From Falsiruegeria mediterranea M17 (GTDB lineage: Bacteria; Pseudomonadota; Alphaproteobacteria; Rhodobacterales; Rhodobacteraceae), in contig NZ_ONZG01000001.1 of the NCBI RefSeq assembly GCF_900302455.1, positions 310,001 through 374,000 of the forward strand: a DNA stretch of 64,000 bases, read 5' to 3'. Of the stretch, positions 46,859 to 55,941 are shown in pieces. Within the stretch, counting starts at the first letter, position 1. Every line of letters begins with the position of its first letter. A program made the position numbers and the translations under genes. The notes beneath the pieces are model-generated. The model was not told where the DNA came from. It did no database searches and saw only the letters and a program-made list of their open reading frames with translations.

Positions 46859-47215
46859 CGCCCCGCTCTTCTTGGTCCAAGTACGAAGGGGAGAGGCGCG
46901 TAGCAACCAGGCGGCACCCCTCCCCACCTGCTGATATGAAACGTTTTTTTCTTTCGTTTCGACCCGGCAAATTGCCGGGCTCATATCCGCGCATCTCAGG
47001 TCAAGCATCTTTAACCCAGTATCGGCAACGTGGATTTCTCCACCGCCTTGCGAAATCATCTGTATTTGGTCGAGACCTCGACAGCTGAAATTGGGTCCGT
47101 TCACGACTTGAGCCATTTGAAGTTCTTGCGCCACCTGTTATGTCCGGCGTTCTCGCGATGACCATTGGACGAGCAGTTCGGCTTTGCTAAAGTGCTGCAA
47201 TCCTGGGAGATCGAA
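46859..47215. other. Non-coding spacer upstream of the cyclase gene
   Basis: 357 bp without a convincing gene, AT-richer than its surroundings. It holds a GAAACG-x-CGTTTC inverted repeat around a T-run (46938-46960) that may end the PLP-enzyme transcript, and a CCCGGCAA-A-TTGCCGGG palindrome (46963-46979). The remaining part shows only short, uncharacteristic reading frames. Confidence 0.55.
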
Positions 47216-48910
47216 ATGACTCGCCACCTTGCCGCCATCCTTGCCGCTGACGTTGTCGGCTATTCGGCCATGATGGGGGCCGATCAGGAAGGGACATTGG
47301 CAGCACTCCGATCATTGCGGTCAGAGGTTTTCAGCCCGACGGTAGCGGGGCATCGGGGGAAAGTCGTCAAGTCGATGGGTGACGGCTGGCTGGTCGAATT
47401 CGGATCTAGCGCTGATGCCGTGACTTGCGCGATGCAGGTCCAGGACAGAGTAGCCGGCCAAGAAAAGATTCGATTGAGGATCGGAATCCACATTGGCGAC
47501 ATTGTGCATGAGGATGAGGATGTGTTCGGTGATGGGGTCAATGTCGCTGCCCGGCTCGAAGCACTAGCTGATCCTGGGACGGTGGCGATCTCGGATGCGG
47601 TGTTTAGCAGTCTCGATGGAACGCTACAACCTTCGTTCGATGATCTAGGTACGCGTGAACTTAAGAACATTAGCCGACCTATTCAGGTTTGGGGCCGAGG
47701 TAAGAGCGCATCAGGTTCGGCAGATCGTGTTTCAGGGAATGCGCTATCCTCTCAAACCGGGTTTCCGCAACTTGCAGTCCTTCCCGTTTCCTCTTCAGAC
47801 GTGCGAGAGGAAATCAGTGAACTCGCCAGTGCCTTAACAGCAGACTTTGCCAACTTCCTTGGCGGAGCGCGATGGTTGAAGTCCAGAGTTCAGGAGGTTC
47901 CGTCGCCAAGTGCCAATGTGCTTGAGACAGTCCTTAGGGCTCGCGGAGACCGACTGCGCCTCGAGGCACGCGTGTTGGCGCCGGACGGCGCGCAACTATG
48001 GACGGGTAAATACGACGGCAGCCTTGCCGACAGCTTCGATTGGCAGGACGAAGTTGGCAGCGCGATTGCGTCGGAAACGTTGACAGCACTACTGGACCAC
48101 GAACGCGCGCGGTTGGCTGGCAAGACTCTGGACGAGATGTCAGCGAAGGAATGCTATGTCTCAGGATTGATGAGCGTTGAGCTTGTCGATTGGGACGCGA
48201 TGTCGAACGCGTTGGAGTGCCTCGCTGCTGCCATCGAGAAAGATCCTTCGTTTACAGAGGCTTACTCGGACGCAATTGTCTACTATTTTGCGGCAAGCAG
48301 TATCGGCTATGCGGACCTGGTTGAATTCTATGGCGAACGGTTTGGACAGTGGATGGCTGCGGCCGGGGCACATATCCAAGCATCACCGATGATCGAACTC
48401 GCTCTTGGAATTGGCATGTTCCGGAGTGCAGGCGACGTCACCGCTCTGCGGCGGGCGATCCGCTCGGCGTTGCGACGGGCCCCGTTCACCATCGAGGTCG
48501 TTTTGTTCAGCGGCTGGGGGCATGCTTGGATGGGCGAACCTGAGCCAGCAATTGATTGTTTTCGTCAAAATGACCGAGCCATCCGGTTTAGCCCGTTCGT
48601 TGCAGCAGCAGCGGCCGGGCTGTCCTTTGCCTTGCTTCAGGCAGGCAAGGACGAAGAGGCGATATTGGAGGCGAAGCGCGGCCTGGAACTGACGACAGAG
48701 TTCTCAACCTTGCATCGGGTTATCGCCTCAGCCTCTGCCCATCTTGGACGGATGGAAGAGGCCTATGACGCTCTGCGAGAAAACGAGCGGATCAATCCGG
48801 GCGACACAATCCAGATGGGCTGGAAGCGCAACGCTTTCGCCGACACCCCCGGCACCCGCCGATACTATGAAGGACTACGACTGGCCGGTATGCCTGAGGG
48901 AGACGAATGA
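47216..48910 (+). CDS. Class III adenylate/guanylate cyclase with C-terminal TPR-like region
   Basis: A 564-residue cytoplasmic protein. The catalytic domain (about 1-175) has the metal-binding Asp in AAILAADVVGYS, the second in SMGDGWLVEFGSS, and GIHIGDIVHEDEDVFGDGVNVAARLEALA. It is followed by a linker and a C-terminal region (about 330-560) with helical TPR-like repeats. It likely makes cAMP with the TPR part as input or partner surface. The ATG at 47216 has a GGGA upstream. Long non-coding spacers flank it, and its codon use looks less GC-biased than neighbours, hinting at transfer. Confidence 0.87.
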   Translation: MTRHLAAILAADVVGYSAMMGADQEGTLAALRSLRSEVFSPTVAGHRGKVVKSMGDGWLVEFGSSADAVTCAMQVQDRVAGQEKIRLRIGIHIGDIVHEDEDVFGDGVNVAARLEALADPGTVAISDAVFSSLDGTLQPSFDDLGTRELKNISRPIQVWGRGKSASGSADRVSGNALSSQTGFPQLAVLPVSSSDVREEISELASALTADFANFLGGARWLKSRVQEVPSPSANVLETVLRARGDRLRLEARVLAPDGAQLWTGKYDGSLADSFDWQDEVGSAIASETLTALLDHERARLAGKTLDEMSAKECYVSGLMSVELVDWDAMSNALECLAAAIEKDPSFTEAYSDAIVYYFAASSIGYADLVEFYGERFGQWMAAAGAHIQASPMIELALGIGMFRSAGDVTALRRAIRSALRRAPFTIEVVLFSGWGHAWMGEPEPAIDCFRQNDRAIRFSPFVAAAAAGLSFALLQAGKDEEAILEAKRGLELTTEFSTLHRVIASASAHLGRMEEAYDALRENERINPGDTIQMGWKRNAFADTPGTRRYYEGLRLAGMPEGDE

Positions 48911-49272
48911 CCTGCTGTTGTATCACGACTCTTTCTGCAAAATTCGCCGTGAATGCTTTGAACCGCGCCTCTTTCGGCAAAGCCGCCACTTAACGACTGG
49001 CCAGTCAAAAGATCCGTTCGCAGTGTTGCAGTGTCCTGTAAAATGAGCTCACAATTGACCTTTACCCTGCCCAGGACGTTTGTCCGTAGTTCGAAGTTTG
49101 GGTCAGTTAACGATGTGAAGGTCAGTTTCGTCAGGCGTTCACTTGCCCAAAACCGATATTCAAGAACTGCTCGCACAACGAAATCCGTGGCTCGCCCCCC
49201 AATTTTTTGACGGGTGTTGAGCCACAGACCCGGCTAGCTTCGCTTGCAGCGTATTGAGGGAGAATCCACGCC
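48911..49272. other. Non-coding spacer between cyclase and dehydrogenase genes
   Basis: 362 bp in which I see no gene, RNA or terminator that I can support. It is AT-richer than the neighbouring coding DNA and holds only short reading frames with no recognisable domain. The last bases carry the GAGGGAGAA ribosome binding site of the dehydrogenase gene. Confidence 0.5.
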
Positions 49273-51690
49273 ATGAAAACCCACGCCCAGGCCGTTGTTA
49301 TCGGTGGCGGCCTTGCCGGTTGTTCCATCCTCTACCACCTGGCCAAGCTCGGCTGGACGGACAGCATCCTGCTGGAGCGGGACGAGCTGACGTCTGGTTC
49401 CACTTGGCACGCGGCGGCCAACATTCACGGGCTGCACGACAACAACAACATCACCCGCATCCAGCACTATACGATGAACCTGTATAAGGAGCTGGAGCAG
49501 GAAACCGGTCAGGGTTGCGGCGTGTTCCAGCCCGGCTCGCTCTATCTGGCGCAAACCGAAGAGCGCGAGCACCAGCTGCGTCTGCAAGAGGCCAAGGCGC
49601 GGTTCTACGGTCTGAACTTTCACGAAGTCAGCCGGGAGCAGGCCAAGGAATTGCACCCGCTGGCGCAATTCGATGACATCCGCTGTATCATGTATGAACC
49701 CGACGGCGGCAACGTCGACCCGTCGGGCGTGACCCACGCCTATGCGGCTGGTGCGCGCAAGATGGGTGCCACCATCGAACGCTTTTGCCCCGTGATCGGG
49801 ACCGAACAACAAGCCGACGGATCATGGATCGTGCGCACCGAGAAGGGCGATGTTCACACGCAGTGGGTGGTGAATGCGTCCGGTCTTTGGGGCCGAGAAG
49901 TGGCGGCGCTTGCTGGTCTGGAACTTCCGCTACAACCCACCGAGCACCAGTATTTCGTGACCGAAACCATTGATGAGGTCGCCAATTTGGGCCGTCGCCT
50001 ACCCTCGATCGCCGACCGGGATGGCGAATATTACTTCCGCCAGGAAGGCAACGGGCTGCTGATCGGCGCCTATGAAAAGGACATGAAGTTCTGGGCCGAA
50101 AACGGCACGCCACTGGATTTTGCCCATGACCTGTTTCCCGATGATCTGGACCGGATCATGGAGAACGTCATCCGCGCCACCGAACGTGTTCCGGTTGCCG
50201 CCACAGCAGGTGTGAAACGGGTGATCAACGGCCCGATGATTTGGTCGCCAGACAGCAATGCGCTCTGGGGTCCGGTGCCGGAGCTGAAGAACTATTTCAT
50301 GTGTGGTGGCATCATCCCCGGCTTCTCGCAATCAGGTGGTCTGGGTCTTTTGGCGGCACAGTGGATGATCGAGGGCGAGCCGCAATACGACATGTTCGCT
50401 TGGGATCTGGCACGCTTTGGCGATTGGGCCGACAAAAAGTTCACCAAGGCAAGGGTCGAAGATCAGTACACTCACCGCTTCGCCATCCACTTCCCCAACG
50501 AGGAACGCAGCGCTGGCCGTCCGGCCCGTGTGCGTCCCGCCTATGAGATGCAGAAAGTGATGGGCGCGGTGTTTGGCATGAACTGCGGCTGGGAACATCC
50601 CCTATGGTTTGCCGACAAGCCCGGCGTCGTCGACACCAACAGCTTCACTCGCCAAAACTGGTGGGCACCGGTGGGCGATGAGGTGCGGATGCTGCGCGAA
50701 AACGTGGGCGTCATCGACATCTCGAACTTTGCCAACTACGTGATCAAGGGTCCCGGCGCACAGGAGTGGCTGGACAAGCTGGTTGCCAACCGCGTGCCAT
50801 CCGAGGTGGGCCGCTCGTGCCTGACACCGCTCATTGGCGTGCGTGGCGGGATTGCAGGTGATTTCACCATCACCAAGGTGGCAGATGACGAATACATGAT
50901 GGTTGGCTCCGGCATGGCCGAGCGCTATCACCAACGTTTCTTCAATATGATCGAGCTGCCGCAGGACACCGCATTCGAGGTCGCCACCAACCGCATCGCG
51001 GGCTTCAACGTGGCAGGACCCAAGGCGCGCGACATGCTGCAGCGGATGACCAATGCAGATCTGACGAACGAAGCATTCCGGTTCATGCGCTCGGCCACGA
51101 TCGAGGTGGCGGGCGTGACGTGCCTTGCGATCCGCGTGTCATTCACCGGCGATCTCGGCTGGGAACTGCATTGCGCCGAAGAGGATCAAGTACGCCTTTA
51201 CACCGCGCTGGTAGAACGCGCCCGCGAGTTTGATGGCGGCCCGGTGGGTGGACGTGCTCTTGGCTCACTTCGGATCGAAAAGGGCTATGGTTCCTGGGGT
51301 CGCGAATACAGCCCCGAGTACTGGCCGCAAGAGGTCGCGCTGGAGCGCCTGATCAAGCTCGACAAGGATTTCCTGAACAAGGACGCCTATCTTGCGGTCA
51401 AGGACAACCCCTCGCGCGAGGTTTTGTCGGTGTTCGAAGTGGATGCCGTGCATGACGCCGACGCAAGCGGCGGCGAGCCGATCTTTACCAAGGACGGCAA
51501 GTCGGTGGGTCGGGTGACCTCTGGTGCCTATGGCTACTCGGTCGGAAAGTCGCTGGCCATTGGCTATGCCGACCCGTCCGTGGCTCAGCCTGGTGACGAA
51601 TTGGAGGTGTTCATTCTAGGCAAGCCTCACAAAGCGGTGCTCCTGGCCGAGCCGCCGTTTGATCCCAAAGGGAAACGTTTGCGCGGCTAA
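49273..51690 (+). CDS. Dimethylglycine/sarcosine dehydrogenase-like flavoenzyme (DAO-GcvT)
   Basis: An 805-residue two-domain enzyme. The N-terminal DAO domain has GGGLAGCSILYHL for FAD and STWHAA with His46, the residue that carries covalent FAD in dimethylglycine and sarcosine dehydrogenases. The C-terminal aminomethyltransferase-like (GcvT) domain (about 420-800) with VGRSCLTPLIGVRGGIAGDF and GLRIEKGY-like LGSLRIEKGYGSWGREY binds tetrahydrofolate and traps formaldehyde. It likely demethylates an N-methylated amino acid. Repeat copy 4 begins 9 bp after the stop. Confidence 0.9.
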   Translation: MKTHAQAVVIGGGLAGCSILYHLAKLGWTDSILLERDELTSGSTWHAAANIHGLHDNNNITRIQHYTMNLYKELEQETGQGCGVFQPGSLYLAQTEEREHQLRLQEAKARFYGLNFHEVSREQAKELHPLAQFDDIRCIMYEPDGGNVDPSGVTHAYAAGARKMGATIERFCPVIGTEQQADGSWIVRTEKGDVHTQWVVNASGLWGREVAALAGLELPLQPTEHQYFVTETIDEVANLGRRLPSIADRDGEYYFRQEGNGLLIGAYEKDMKFWAENGTPLDFAHDLFPDDLDRIMENVIRATERVPVAATAGVKRVINGPMIWSPDSNALWGPVPELKNYFMCGGIIPGFSQSGGLGLLAAQWMIEGEPQYDMFAWDLARFGDWADKKFTKARVEDQYTHRFAIHFPNEERSAGRPARVRPAYEMQKVMGAVFGMNCGWEHPLWFADKPGVVDTNSFTRQNWWAPVGDEVRMLRENVGVIDISNFANYVIKGPGAQEWLDKLVANRVPSEVGRSCLTPLIGVRGGIAGDFTITKVADDEYMMVGSGMAERYHQRFFNMIELPQDTAFEVATNRIAGFNVAGPKARDMLQRMTNADLTNEAFRFMRSATIEVAGVTCLAIRVSFTGDLGWELHCAEEDQVRLYTALVERAREFDGGPVGGRALGSLRIEKGYGSWGREYSPEYWPQEVALERLIKLDKDFLNKDAYLAVKDNPSREVLSVFEVDAVHDADASGGEPIFTKDGKSVGRVTSGAYGYSVGKSLAIGYADPSVAQPGDELEVFILGKPHKAVLLAEPPFDPKGKRLRG

Positions 51691-51699
51691 ACCCGACTC

Positions 51700-51949
51700 G
51701 GGAGCGCTCCCGCCCCCGCGGGGTCCTGACTGCGTCAGCACCCCGAACGGCCTTGGGTCGAGCGCCGGGCTTTGCCCGGCGCGGTTGCGTTTGATGCCAG
51801 TGGCTCGAAAAAGGCACAAACTTGGCTCGATCGTTGAGCCCGGTGCGGCGTCGGGTGCATCCGGGCACCAACCGCCGAGCGCAGCGAGGCCCGGCCCAAC
51901 GGGAGGAGGTGTTTCGTCAGAAACATCGACGACGGGCGGGAGTGCTACC
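51700..51949 (+). repeat. Structured dispersed repeat, copy 4
   Basis: This copy lies between the convergent dehydrogenase and LysR genes. Stems seen: CTGAC-TGC-GTCAG (51726-51738), GCGCCGGGC-TTT-GCCCGGCGC (51762-51782), TTGGGTC with GGCCCAA, and TGTTTC-GTCA-GAAACA (51910-51925). The inverted ends are GAGCGCTCCCGCC and GGCGGGAGTGCT. Like copy 1 it has about 50 extra bases in the middle. Confidence 0.9.
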
Positions 51950-51959
51950 GGATGGTGCT

Positions 51960-52847
51960 CTACCCCTCCAACCGCGTTGCAGCGTTCAATAGCCAGGACT
52001 TGAACAGCTTCACTGCCGGTGCGGGCGTCCGGTCCTTGAACTTGGCGCAATAGACCCAAGGGTTGACGATGTCGGTCGCCATGGGCTCAACCACCAGTCC
52101 GCGTTGTAGATAGGGCAGGACAACCGCACGGGGGAGTGCAACGCACCCCATCCCTTCAGCGGCCAGTTCCAGCGCCAAGGTCGATACGTCTGTCTGATGT
52201 TGCCCCGCAGACACCAGTGGCGGCAGATCGAAATGTTTCGCCACCAGTTCCCAATAGACCGGTCGACCCAGCACCTGAATGCGCTGCGCCTGGCTCAGCT
52301 GCTCGGGCCGCGACAGCGGCTCGCCGTCAACTTCGAACCCCGGCGCACAGACCAGCACCAGCCGCTCTGCCCACAACTGCACCGCCCCATGCGGAATGTC
52401 TTCGGCGTAATTCATCGTGATCGAGATGTCCGAGACATCCTCGTCCACGTCCGACCAGACCGTGCCATGCACCTTGACCTGTACATCCGGATGCGCGGCA
52501 GTGAAGTCCCGCAAGACGCCTGCCAGCCACATCGACGCCAGGCTGGTGGGGCAAGACACAACCACTTCACGCTTGCGTTTCTGCGAGATCAAACTCTCAG
52601 TCGCCGTGTCGATCTCCTGCAACGCGTGGCGCACTGAGGGCAGATAGGCTTCGCCGACCTCGGTCAGAGACAGCGACCGGGGCAGCCGCACGAACAACGG
52701 TCGCCCGATGAATTCCTCAAGCGAACGGACATGGTTGCTGACCGCCGACTGGGTGCAGTTCAGCTCTTCTGACGCGCTGGTGAAACTCAGATGCCGGGCT
52801 GCGGCCTCGAACGAGCGCAGAAAGGTGAGGTGGGGCAGGTTTTTCAT
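51960..52847 (-). CDS. LysR family transcriptional regulator
   Basis: A 295-residue regulator with an N-terminal winged HTH (about 4-63: LTFLRSFEAAARHLSFTSASEELNCTQSAVSNHVRSLEEFIGRPLF) and a C-terminal substrate-binding domain (about 90-290). The sequence is closest to the GcvA-like branch. It is divergent from the MmgE/PrpD gene over 196 bp, so it probably controls that gene and the following methyltransferase gene in response to a pathway intermediate. The start at 52847 gives the standard LysR N terminus. Confidence 0.92.
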   Translation of the reverse strand: MKNLPHLTFLRSFEAAARHLSFTSASEELNCTQSAVSNHVRSLEEFIGRPLFVRLPRSLSLTEVGEAYLPSVRHALQEIDTATESLISQKRKREVVVSCPTSLASMWLAGVLRDFTAAHPDVQVKVHGTVWSDVDEDVSDISITMNYAEDIPHGAVQLWAERLVLVCAPGFEVDGEPLSRPEQLSQAQRIQVLGRPVYWELVAKHFDLPPLVSAGQHQTDVSTLALELAAEGMGCVALPRAVVLPYLQRGLVVEPMATDIVNPWVYCAKFKDRTPAPAVKLFKSWLLNAATRLEG

Positions 52848-52904
52848 GGTGCTCACCCTATCGCGCAATTCAATGCCGCGCGACTGTCCTGTCCGCGCCG
52901 GAAA

Positions 52905-52924
52905 ATGTCGCAAAACCGCGACAT
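52905..52924. promoter_or_regulatory. Candidate LysR operator between divergent genes
   Basis: ATGTCGC-AAAACC-GCGACAT is a perfect 7-bp-arm inverted repeat, 58 bp upstream of the LysR start and about 120 bp from the MmgE/PrpD start. A dyad in a LysR-divergent spacer is the usual placement for autoregulation and activation. Confidence 0.6.
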
Positions 52925-53043
52925 AGCGCCGGTTGTGATGCGCGAAATTATCCACCCCAATGCCCCACGCTTCTTTGCGTGTTGCCCGGCGCTTACCCCA
53001 CTAGCTTTGATCCAACCCAATCCGCGCGTCCGGAGGATCGCCC

Positions 53044-54396
53044 ATGACCGCAACATTTGATCGCATCGCCGACTTTACGTTTGACTTGGCTCCCGTCGAT
53101 CTGGCTGAGACCACACAGGACGCAGCCGCGCTGATGCTGCTCGACACGTTGGGCATAACCATCGGATCCGGCCCGATGGAGGCAGGCATAATCGCCCGCG
53201 ACACCGCCGCGCTGCTCTATGGCTCAAGCGATCCAAGGGTCACAGCCCGGATGATGTTCGACGGACGACCCGTCAGCATCGCCGGAGCCGCCTATGCCTC
53301 TGCCACCCAAACTGACAATCTGGACGGACACGACGGGTACAACCCCACCAAGGGTCACATCGGGGTCGTTGTTGTCCCGACGCTTGCTGCTTTGGCTGAG
53401 GTGGTCTCCGACATCTCGGGGCCAGAGGCGCTGACCGCGGTGACCATCGGATACGAAATCGCAGGCCGCGCTGGTCTGGCGCTGCATGACACCGTCAGTG
53501 ACTATCACACTTCGGGTGCTTGGAACGCGCTTGGTGCCGTTGCAATGGCGGCACGTTTGAAAGGCATGAGCCGTGACCAGTTGCGCCAAGCCCTTGGCAT
53601 CGCCGAATACCACGGCCCCCGCAGCCAAATGATGCGCGAGATTGCAAACCCAACGATGCTCCACGACGGCTCAGGCTGGGGTGCAATGGTGGGCCTGTCG
53701 GCAGTAGTGCTGGCAGAACAGGGATTCACCGGCGCCCCCGCGATCACCATCGAAGCCAATGACGTGCTGGACCATTGGGAAGACTTGGGGCGCTTCTGGC
53801 AGATGGAGCATCAATATGTGAAACCCTACCCGATCTGCCGATGGGCCCATGCGGCCATCGACGGGACGCGGGCAATCATGCTGGAACATGACTTGTCCCA
53901 CGCGGACATCCAACATGTGCAGGTCAACAGCTTCCACGAGGCTGCCTGCCTGTTCCGCGAGGTACCCGACAACACGTCCAAGGCGCAATATTCGCTTCCC
54001 TTCGCGGTCGCGGCGCAAATCGTTCATGGCCGGATCGGGGTCGAGCAGATCTCGGGCGCGGGCCTGAGCGACGCGACCGTCATCGATGTGATGTCCCGTA
54101 TCTCGGTGGCGGAAACCGACGAGCACAGCACCCGCTTCCCCGTGGGCCGTTGGGCCGACGTTCAGATCACCACAACTGACGGCCGAACATTGGACTCTGG
54201 CGACACCCACGCACGCGGCGGACCCGAAGCCCCCATGAGCCGGGAAGAGGTCATCGCCAAGTTTATGGAATTCGCAACCCCTTCGCTGGGAGGGACCCGC
54301 GCCGCCGCGATCCGCGACGCAGCCCTGGGCCTGACCCGACCCGAAAGCAAGCTTTCGGACCTGGCACAACACCTCTACGACGCCCCGGAGGCGTAA
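53044..54396 (+). CDS. MmgE/PrpD family protein
   Basis: A 450-residue protein of the 2-methylcitrate dehydratase superfamily: LGITIGSGP, the YASATQTDNLDGHDGYNPTKGHIG block, VTIGYEIAGRAGLAL, HTSGAWNALGAVAMAARLKG and PYPICRWAHAAIDG. Many relatives outside the propionate pathway act on other hydroxy-acids or are epimerases such as cis-epoxysuccinate or iminodisuccinate enzymes; no prpB/prpC is near. GGAGG lies before the ATG. It ends 6 bp before the methyltransferase gene. Confidence 0.88.
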   Translation: MTATFDRIADFTFDLAPVDLAETTQDAAALMLLDTLGITIGSGPMEAGIIARDTAALLYGSSDPRVTARMMFDGRPVSIAGAAYASATQTDNLDGHDGYNPTKGHIGVVVVPTLAALAEVVSDISGPEALTAVTIGYEIAGRAGLALHDTVSDYHTSGAWNALGAVAMAARLKGMSRDQLRQALGIAEYHGPRSQMMREIANPTMLHDGSGWGAMVGLSAVVLAEQGFTGAPAITIEANDVLDHWEDLGRFWQMEHQYVKPYPICRWAHAAIDGTRAIMLEHDLSHADIQHVQVNSFHEAACLFREVPDNTSKAQYSLPFAVAAQIVHGRIGVEQISGAGLSDATVIDVMSRISVAETDEHSTRFPVGRWADVQITTTDGRTLDSGDTHARGGPEAPMSREEVIAKFMEFATPSLGGTRAAAIRDAALGLTRPESKLSDLAQHLYDAPEA

Positions 54397-54402
54397 ACAC
54401 TT

Positions 54403-55941
54403 ATGGCACGAGACAGACGCAGCGGCGGCCGCCGCGGGAAATCCACACGCGCAGGCGGAAGCATTGATCAACTGCCTTGGCAGCAGGTGCAAAACCACTA
54501 TCCCCCGTTCGAGCTGCTGAACCCCGACCAGATGGACCAGCTGCATGCGACATCGATGCGCATCCTGTCCGAGGCAGGCATCCGCGTGATGGGCGACAAC
54601 GTGATGGACATCTTTGAGAACGCAGGCGCCATCGTCGACCGCGACACGATGACGATCCGCATCGACGAAAGCATCGTGACCGAGGCGCTGAAAACAGTGC
54701 CATCACAGTTCACCCTGACCGCCCGCAACCGCGACAAGCGGATCATCATGGGCGGCAACAACGTGAACTTTGGTCTGGTGGCTGGCCCGCCCAATGTGCA
54801 CGACCGCATCAATGGGCGGCGTCAGGGGAACTACACCGACTATTGCAACTTCATCAAACTGGCGCATCATTTCAACGCAGTGAACCTGATCGGCAATCAG
54901 GTGATGGCCCCGATCGAAATGCCCGCCAACAACCGGCATCTAGACACCTATCTGGCCAACCTCGCCTATTCCGACCTGTCGTTCCACTGCACGGCCATTG
55001 GCCGGGGTCGCGCCATGGATGGCATCAACATGATGGCCATCACACGCGGGCAGAAACCCGAGGACATGCGCGATAACCCCGGCGTGATCACCATCATCTC
55101 GGTCAACTCGCCGCGCCTGTTCGACGACGCTATGGGCGATGGGCTGATCGCAATGGCCGAATACGGCCAGCCGGTGACGGTGACGCCCTTTACGCTGATG
55201 GGCGCTATGACCCCCGTGACCCTACCCGCTGCCCTGGCGCAACAGAACGCCGAGGCGCTGTTTGGCGTGGTGCTGACCCAGCTGGTGCAGCCGGGCACAC
55301 CGGTCATGTACGGCTCGTTCACCTCTAACGTCGACATGCGCTCGGGCGCGCCCGCGTTCGGGACACCCGAGAATGCCAAAGCCAATATCGTCGGAGGGCA
55401 ATTGGCGCGGCGCTATGGCATTCCTTACCGCACCTCAAACGCCAACGCCTCGAACGCGGTCGACCTGCAAGCGGCTTATGAGACGATGATGGCCACCTGG
55501 GGCGCGGTGCTGGGCGGGGCAAACATCGTCTATCACGCGGCTGGTTGGCTCGAAGGCGGCCTGACTGCGAGCTATGAGAAATTCATCATGGATGTGGAAA
55601 TTATCCAGAACATGATCGAGTTCCTGAAACCGATGAAATTCGACGAGGCCGAGCTGGGCTTTGACGCCATTCAATCGGTACCCACCGGCGGGCATTTCTT
55701 TGGCGCTGAACACACGATGGAACGGTACGAGACCGCTTTTTATCGCCCCATCCTGTCGGATTGGCAGAACTATGAAAATTGGGAAGCCGCCGGCGCCAAG
55801 AATGCCGTCGAGCGCGCCACAGAGGTTTGGCAACAGGCCTTGCGCGACTACGAAGAACCCGCGATGGACCCGGCCATTCGCGAAGAACTGGATGCCTATG
55901 TCGCCAAGCGCAAGGAAGAGATCGGCGGAGGTGAGCCTTAG
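54403..55941 (+). CDS. MttB-superfamily (trimethylamine methyltransferase-like) protein without pyrrolysine
   Basis: A 512-residue TIM-barrel protein of the MttB family. The N-terminal RRKSG-like basic stretch, VDRDTMTIRI, GPPNVHD and QVMAPIEMPANNRHLD match the group. There is no in-frame amber codon, so it belongs to the non-pyrrolysine branch, in which characterised members demethylate glycine betaine and related quaternary amines and transfer the methyl to a corrinoid protein. No corrinoid protein is encoded here. It is 6 bp after the MmgE/PrpD gene and overlaps ThpR on the other strand by 4 bp. Confidence 0.88.
   Translation: MARDRRSGGRRGKSTRAGGSIDQLPWQQVQNHYPPFELLNPDQMDQLHATSMRILSEAGIRVMGDNVMDIFENAGAIVDRDTMTIRIDESIVTEALKTVPSQFTLTARNRDKRIIMGGNNVNFGLVAGPPNVHDRINGRRQGNYTDYCNFIKLAHHFNAVNLIGNQVMAPIEMPANNRHLDTYLANLAYSDLSFHCTAIGRGRAMDGINMMAITRGQKPEDMRDNPGVITIISVNSPRLFDDAMGDGLIAMAEYGQPVTVTPFTLMGAMTPVTLPAALAQQNAEALFGVVLTQLVQPGTPVMYGSFTSNVDMRSGAPAFGTPENAKANIVGGQLARRYGIPYRTSNANASNAVDLQAAYETMMATWGAVLGGANIVYHAAGWLEGGLTASYEKFIMDVEIIQNMIEFLKPMKFDEAELGFDAIQSVPTGGHFFGAEHTMERYETAFYRPILSDWQNYENWEAAGAKNAVERATEVWQQALRDYEEPAMDPAIREELDAYVAKRKEEIGGGEP

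Noticed and set aside
10075-51949. Repeats considered as a CRISPR array or insertion sequences
   Set aside because: The copies are 5-19 kb apart, not in tandem, and none contains a transposase reading frame; no IS-type target duplications were apparent.
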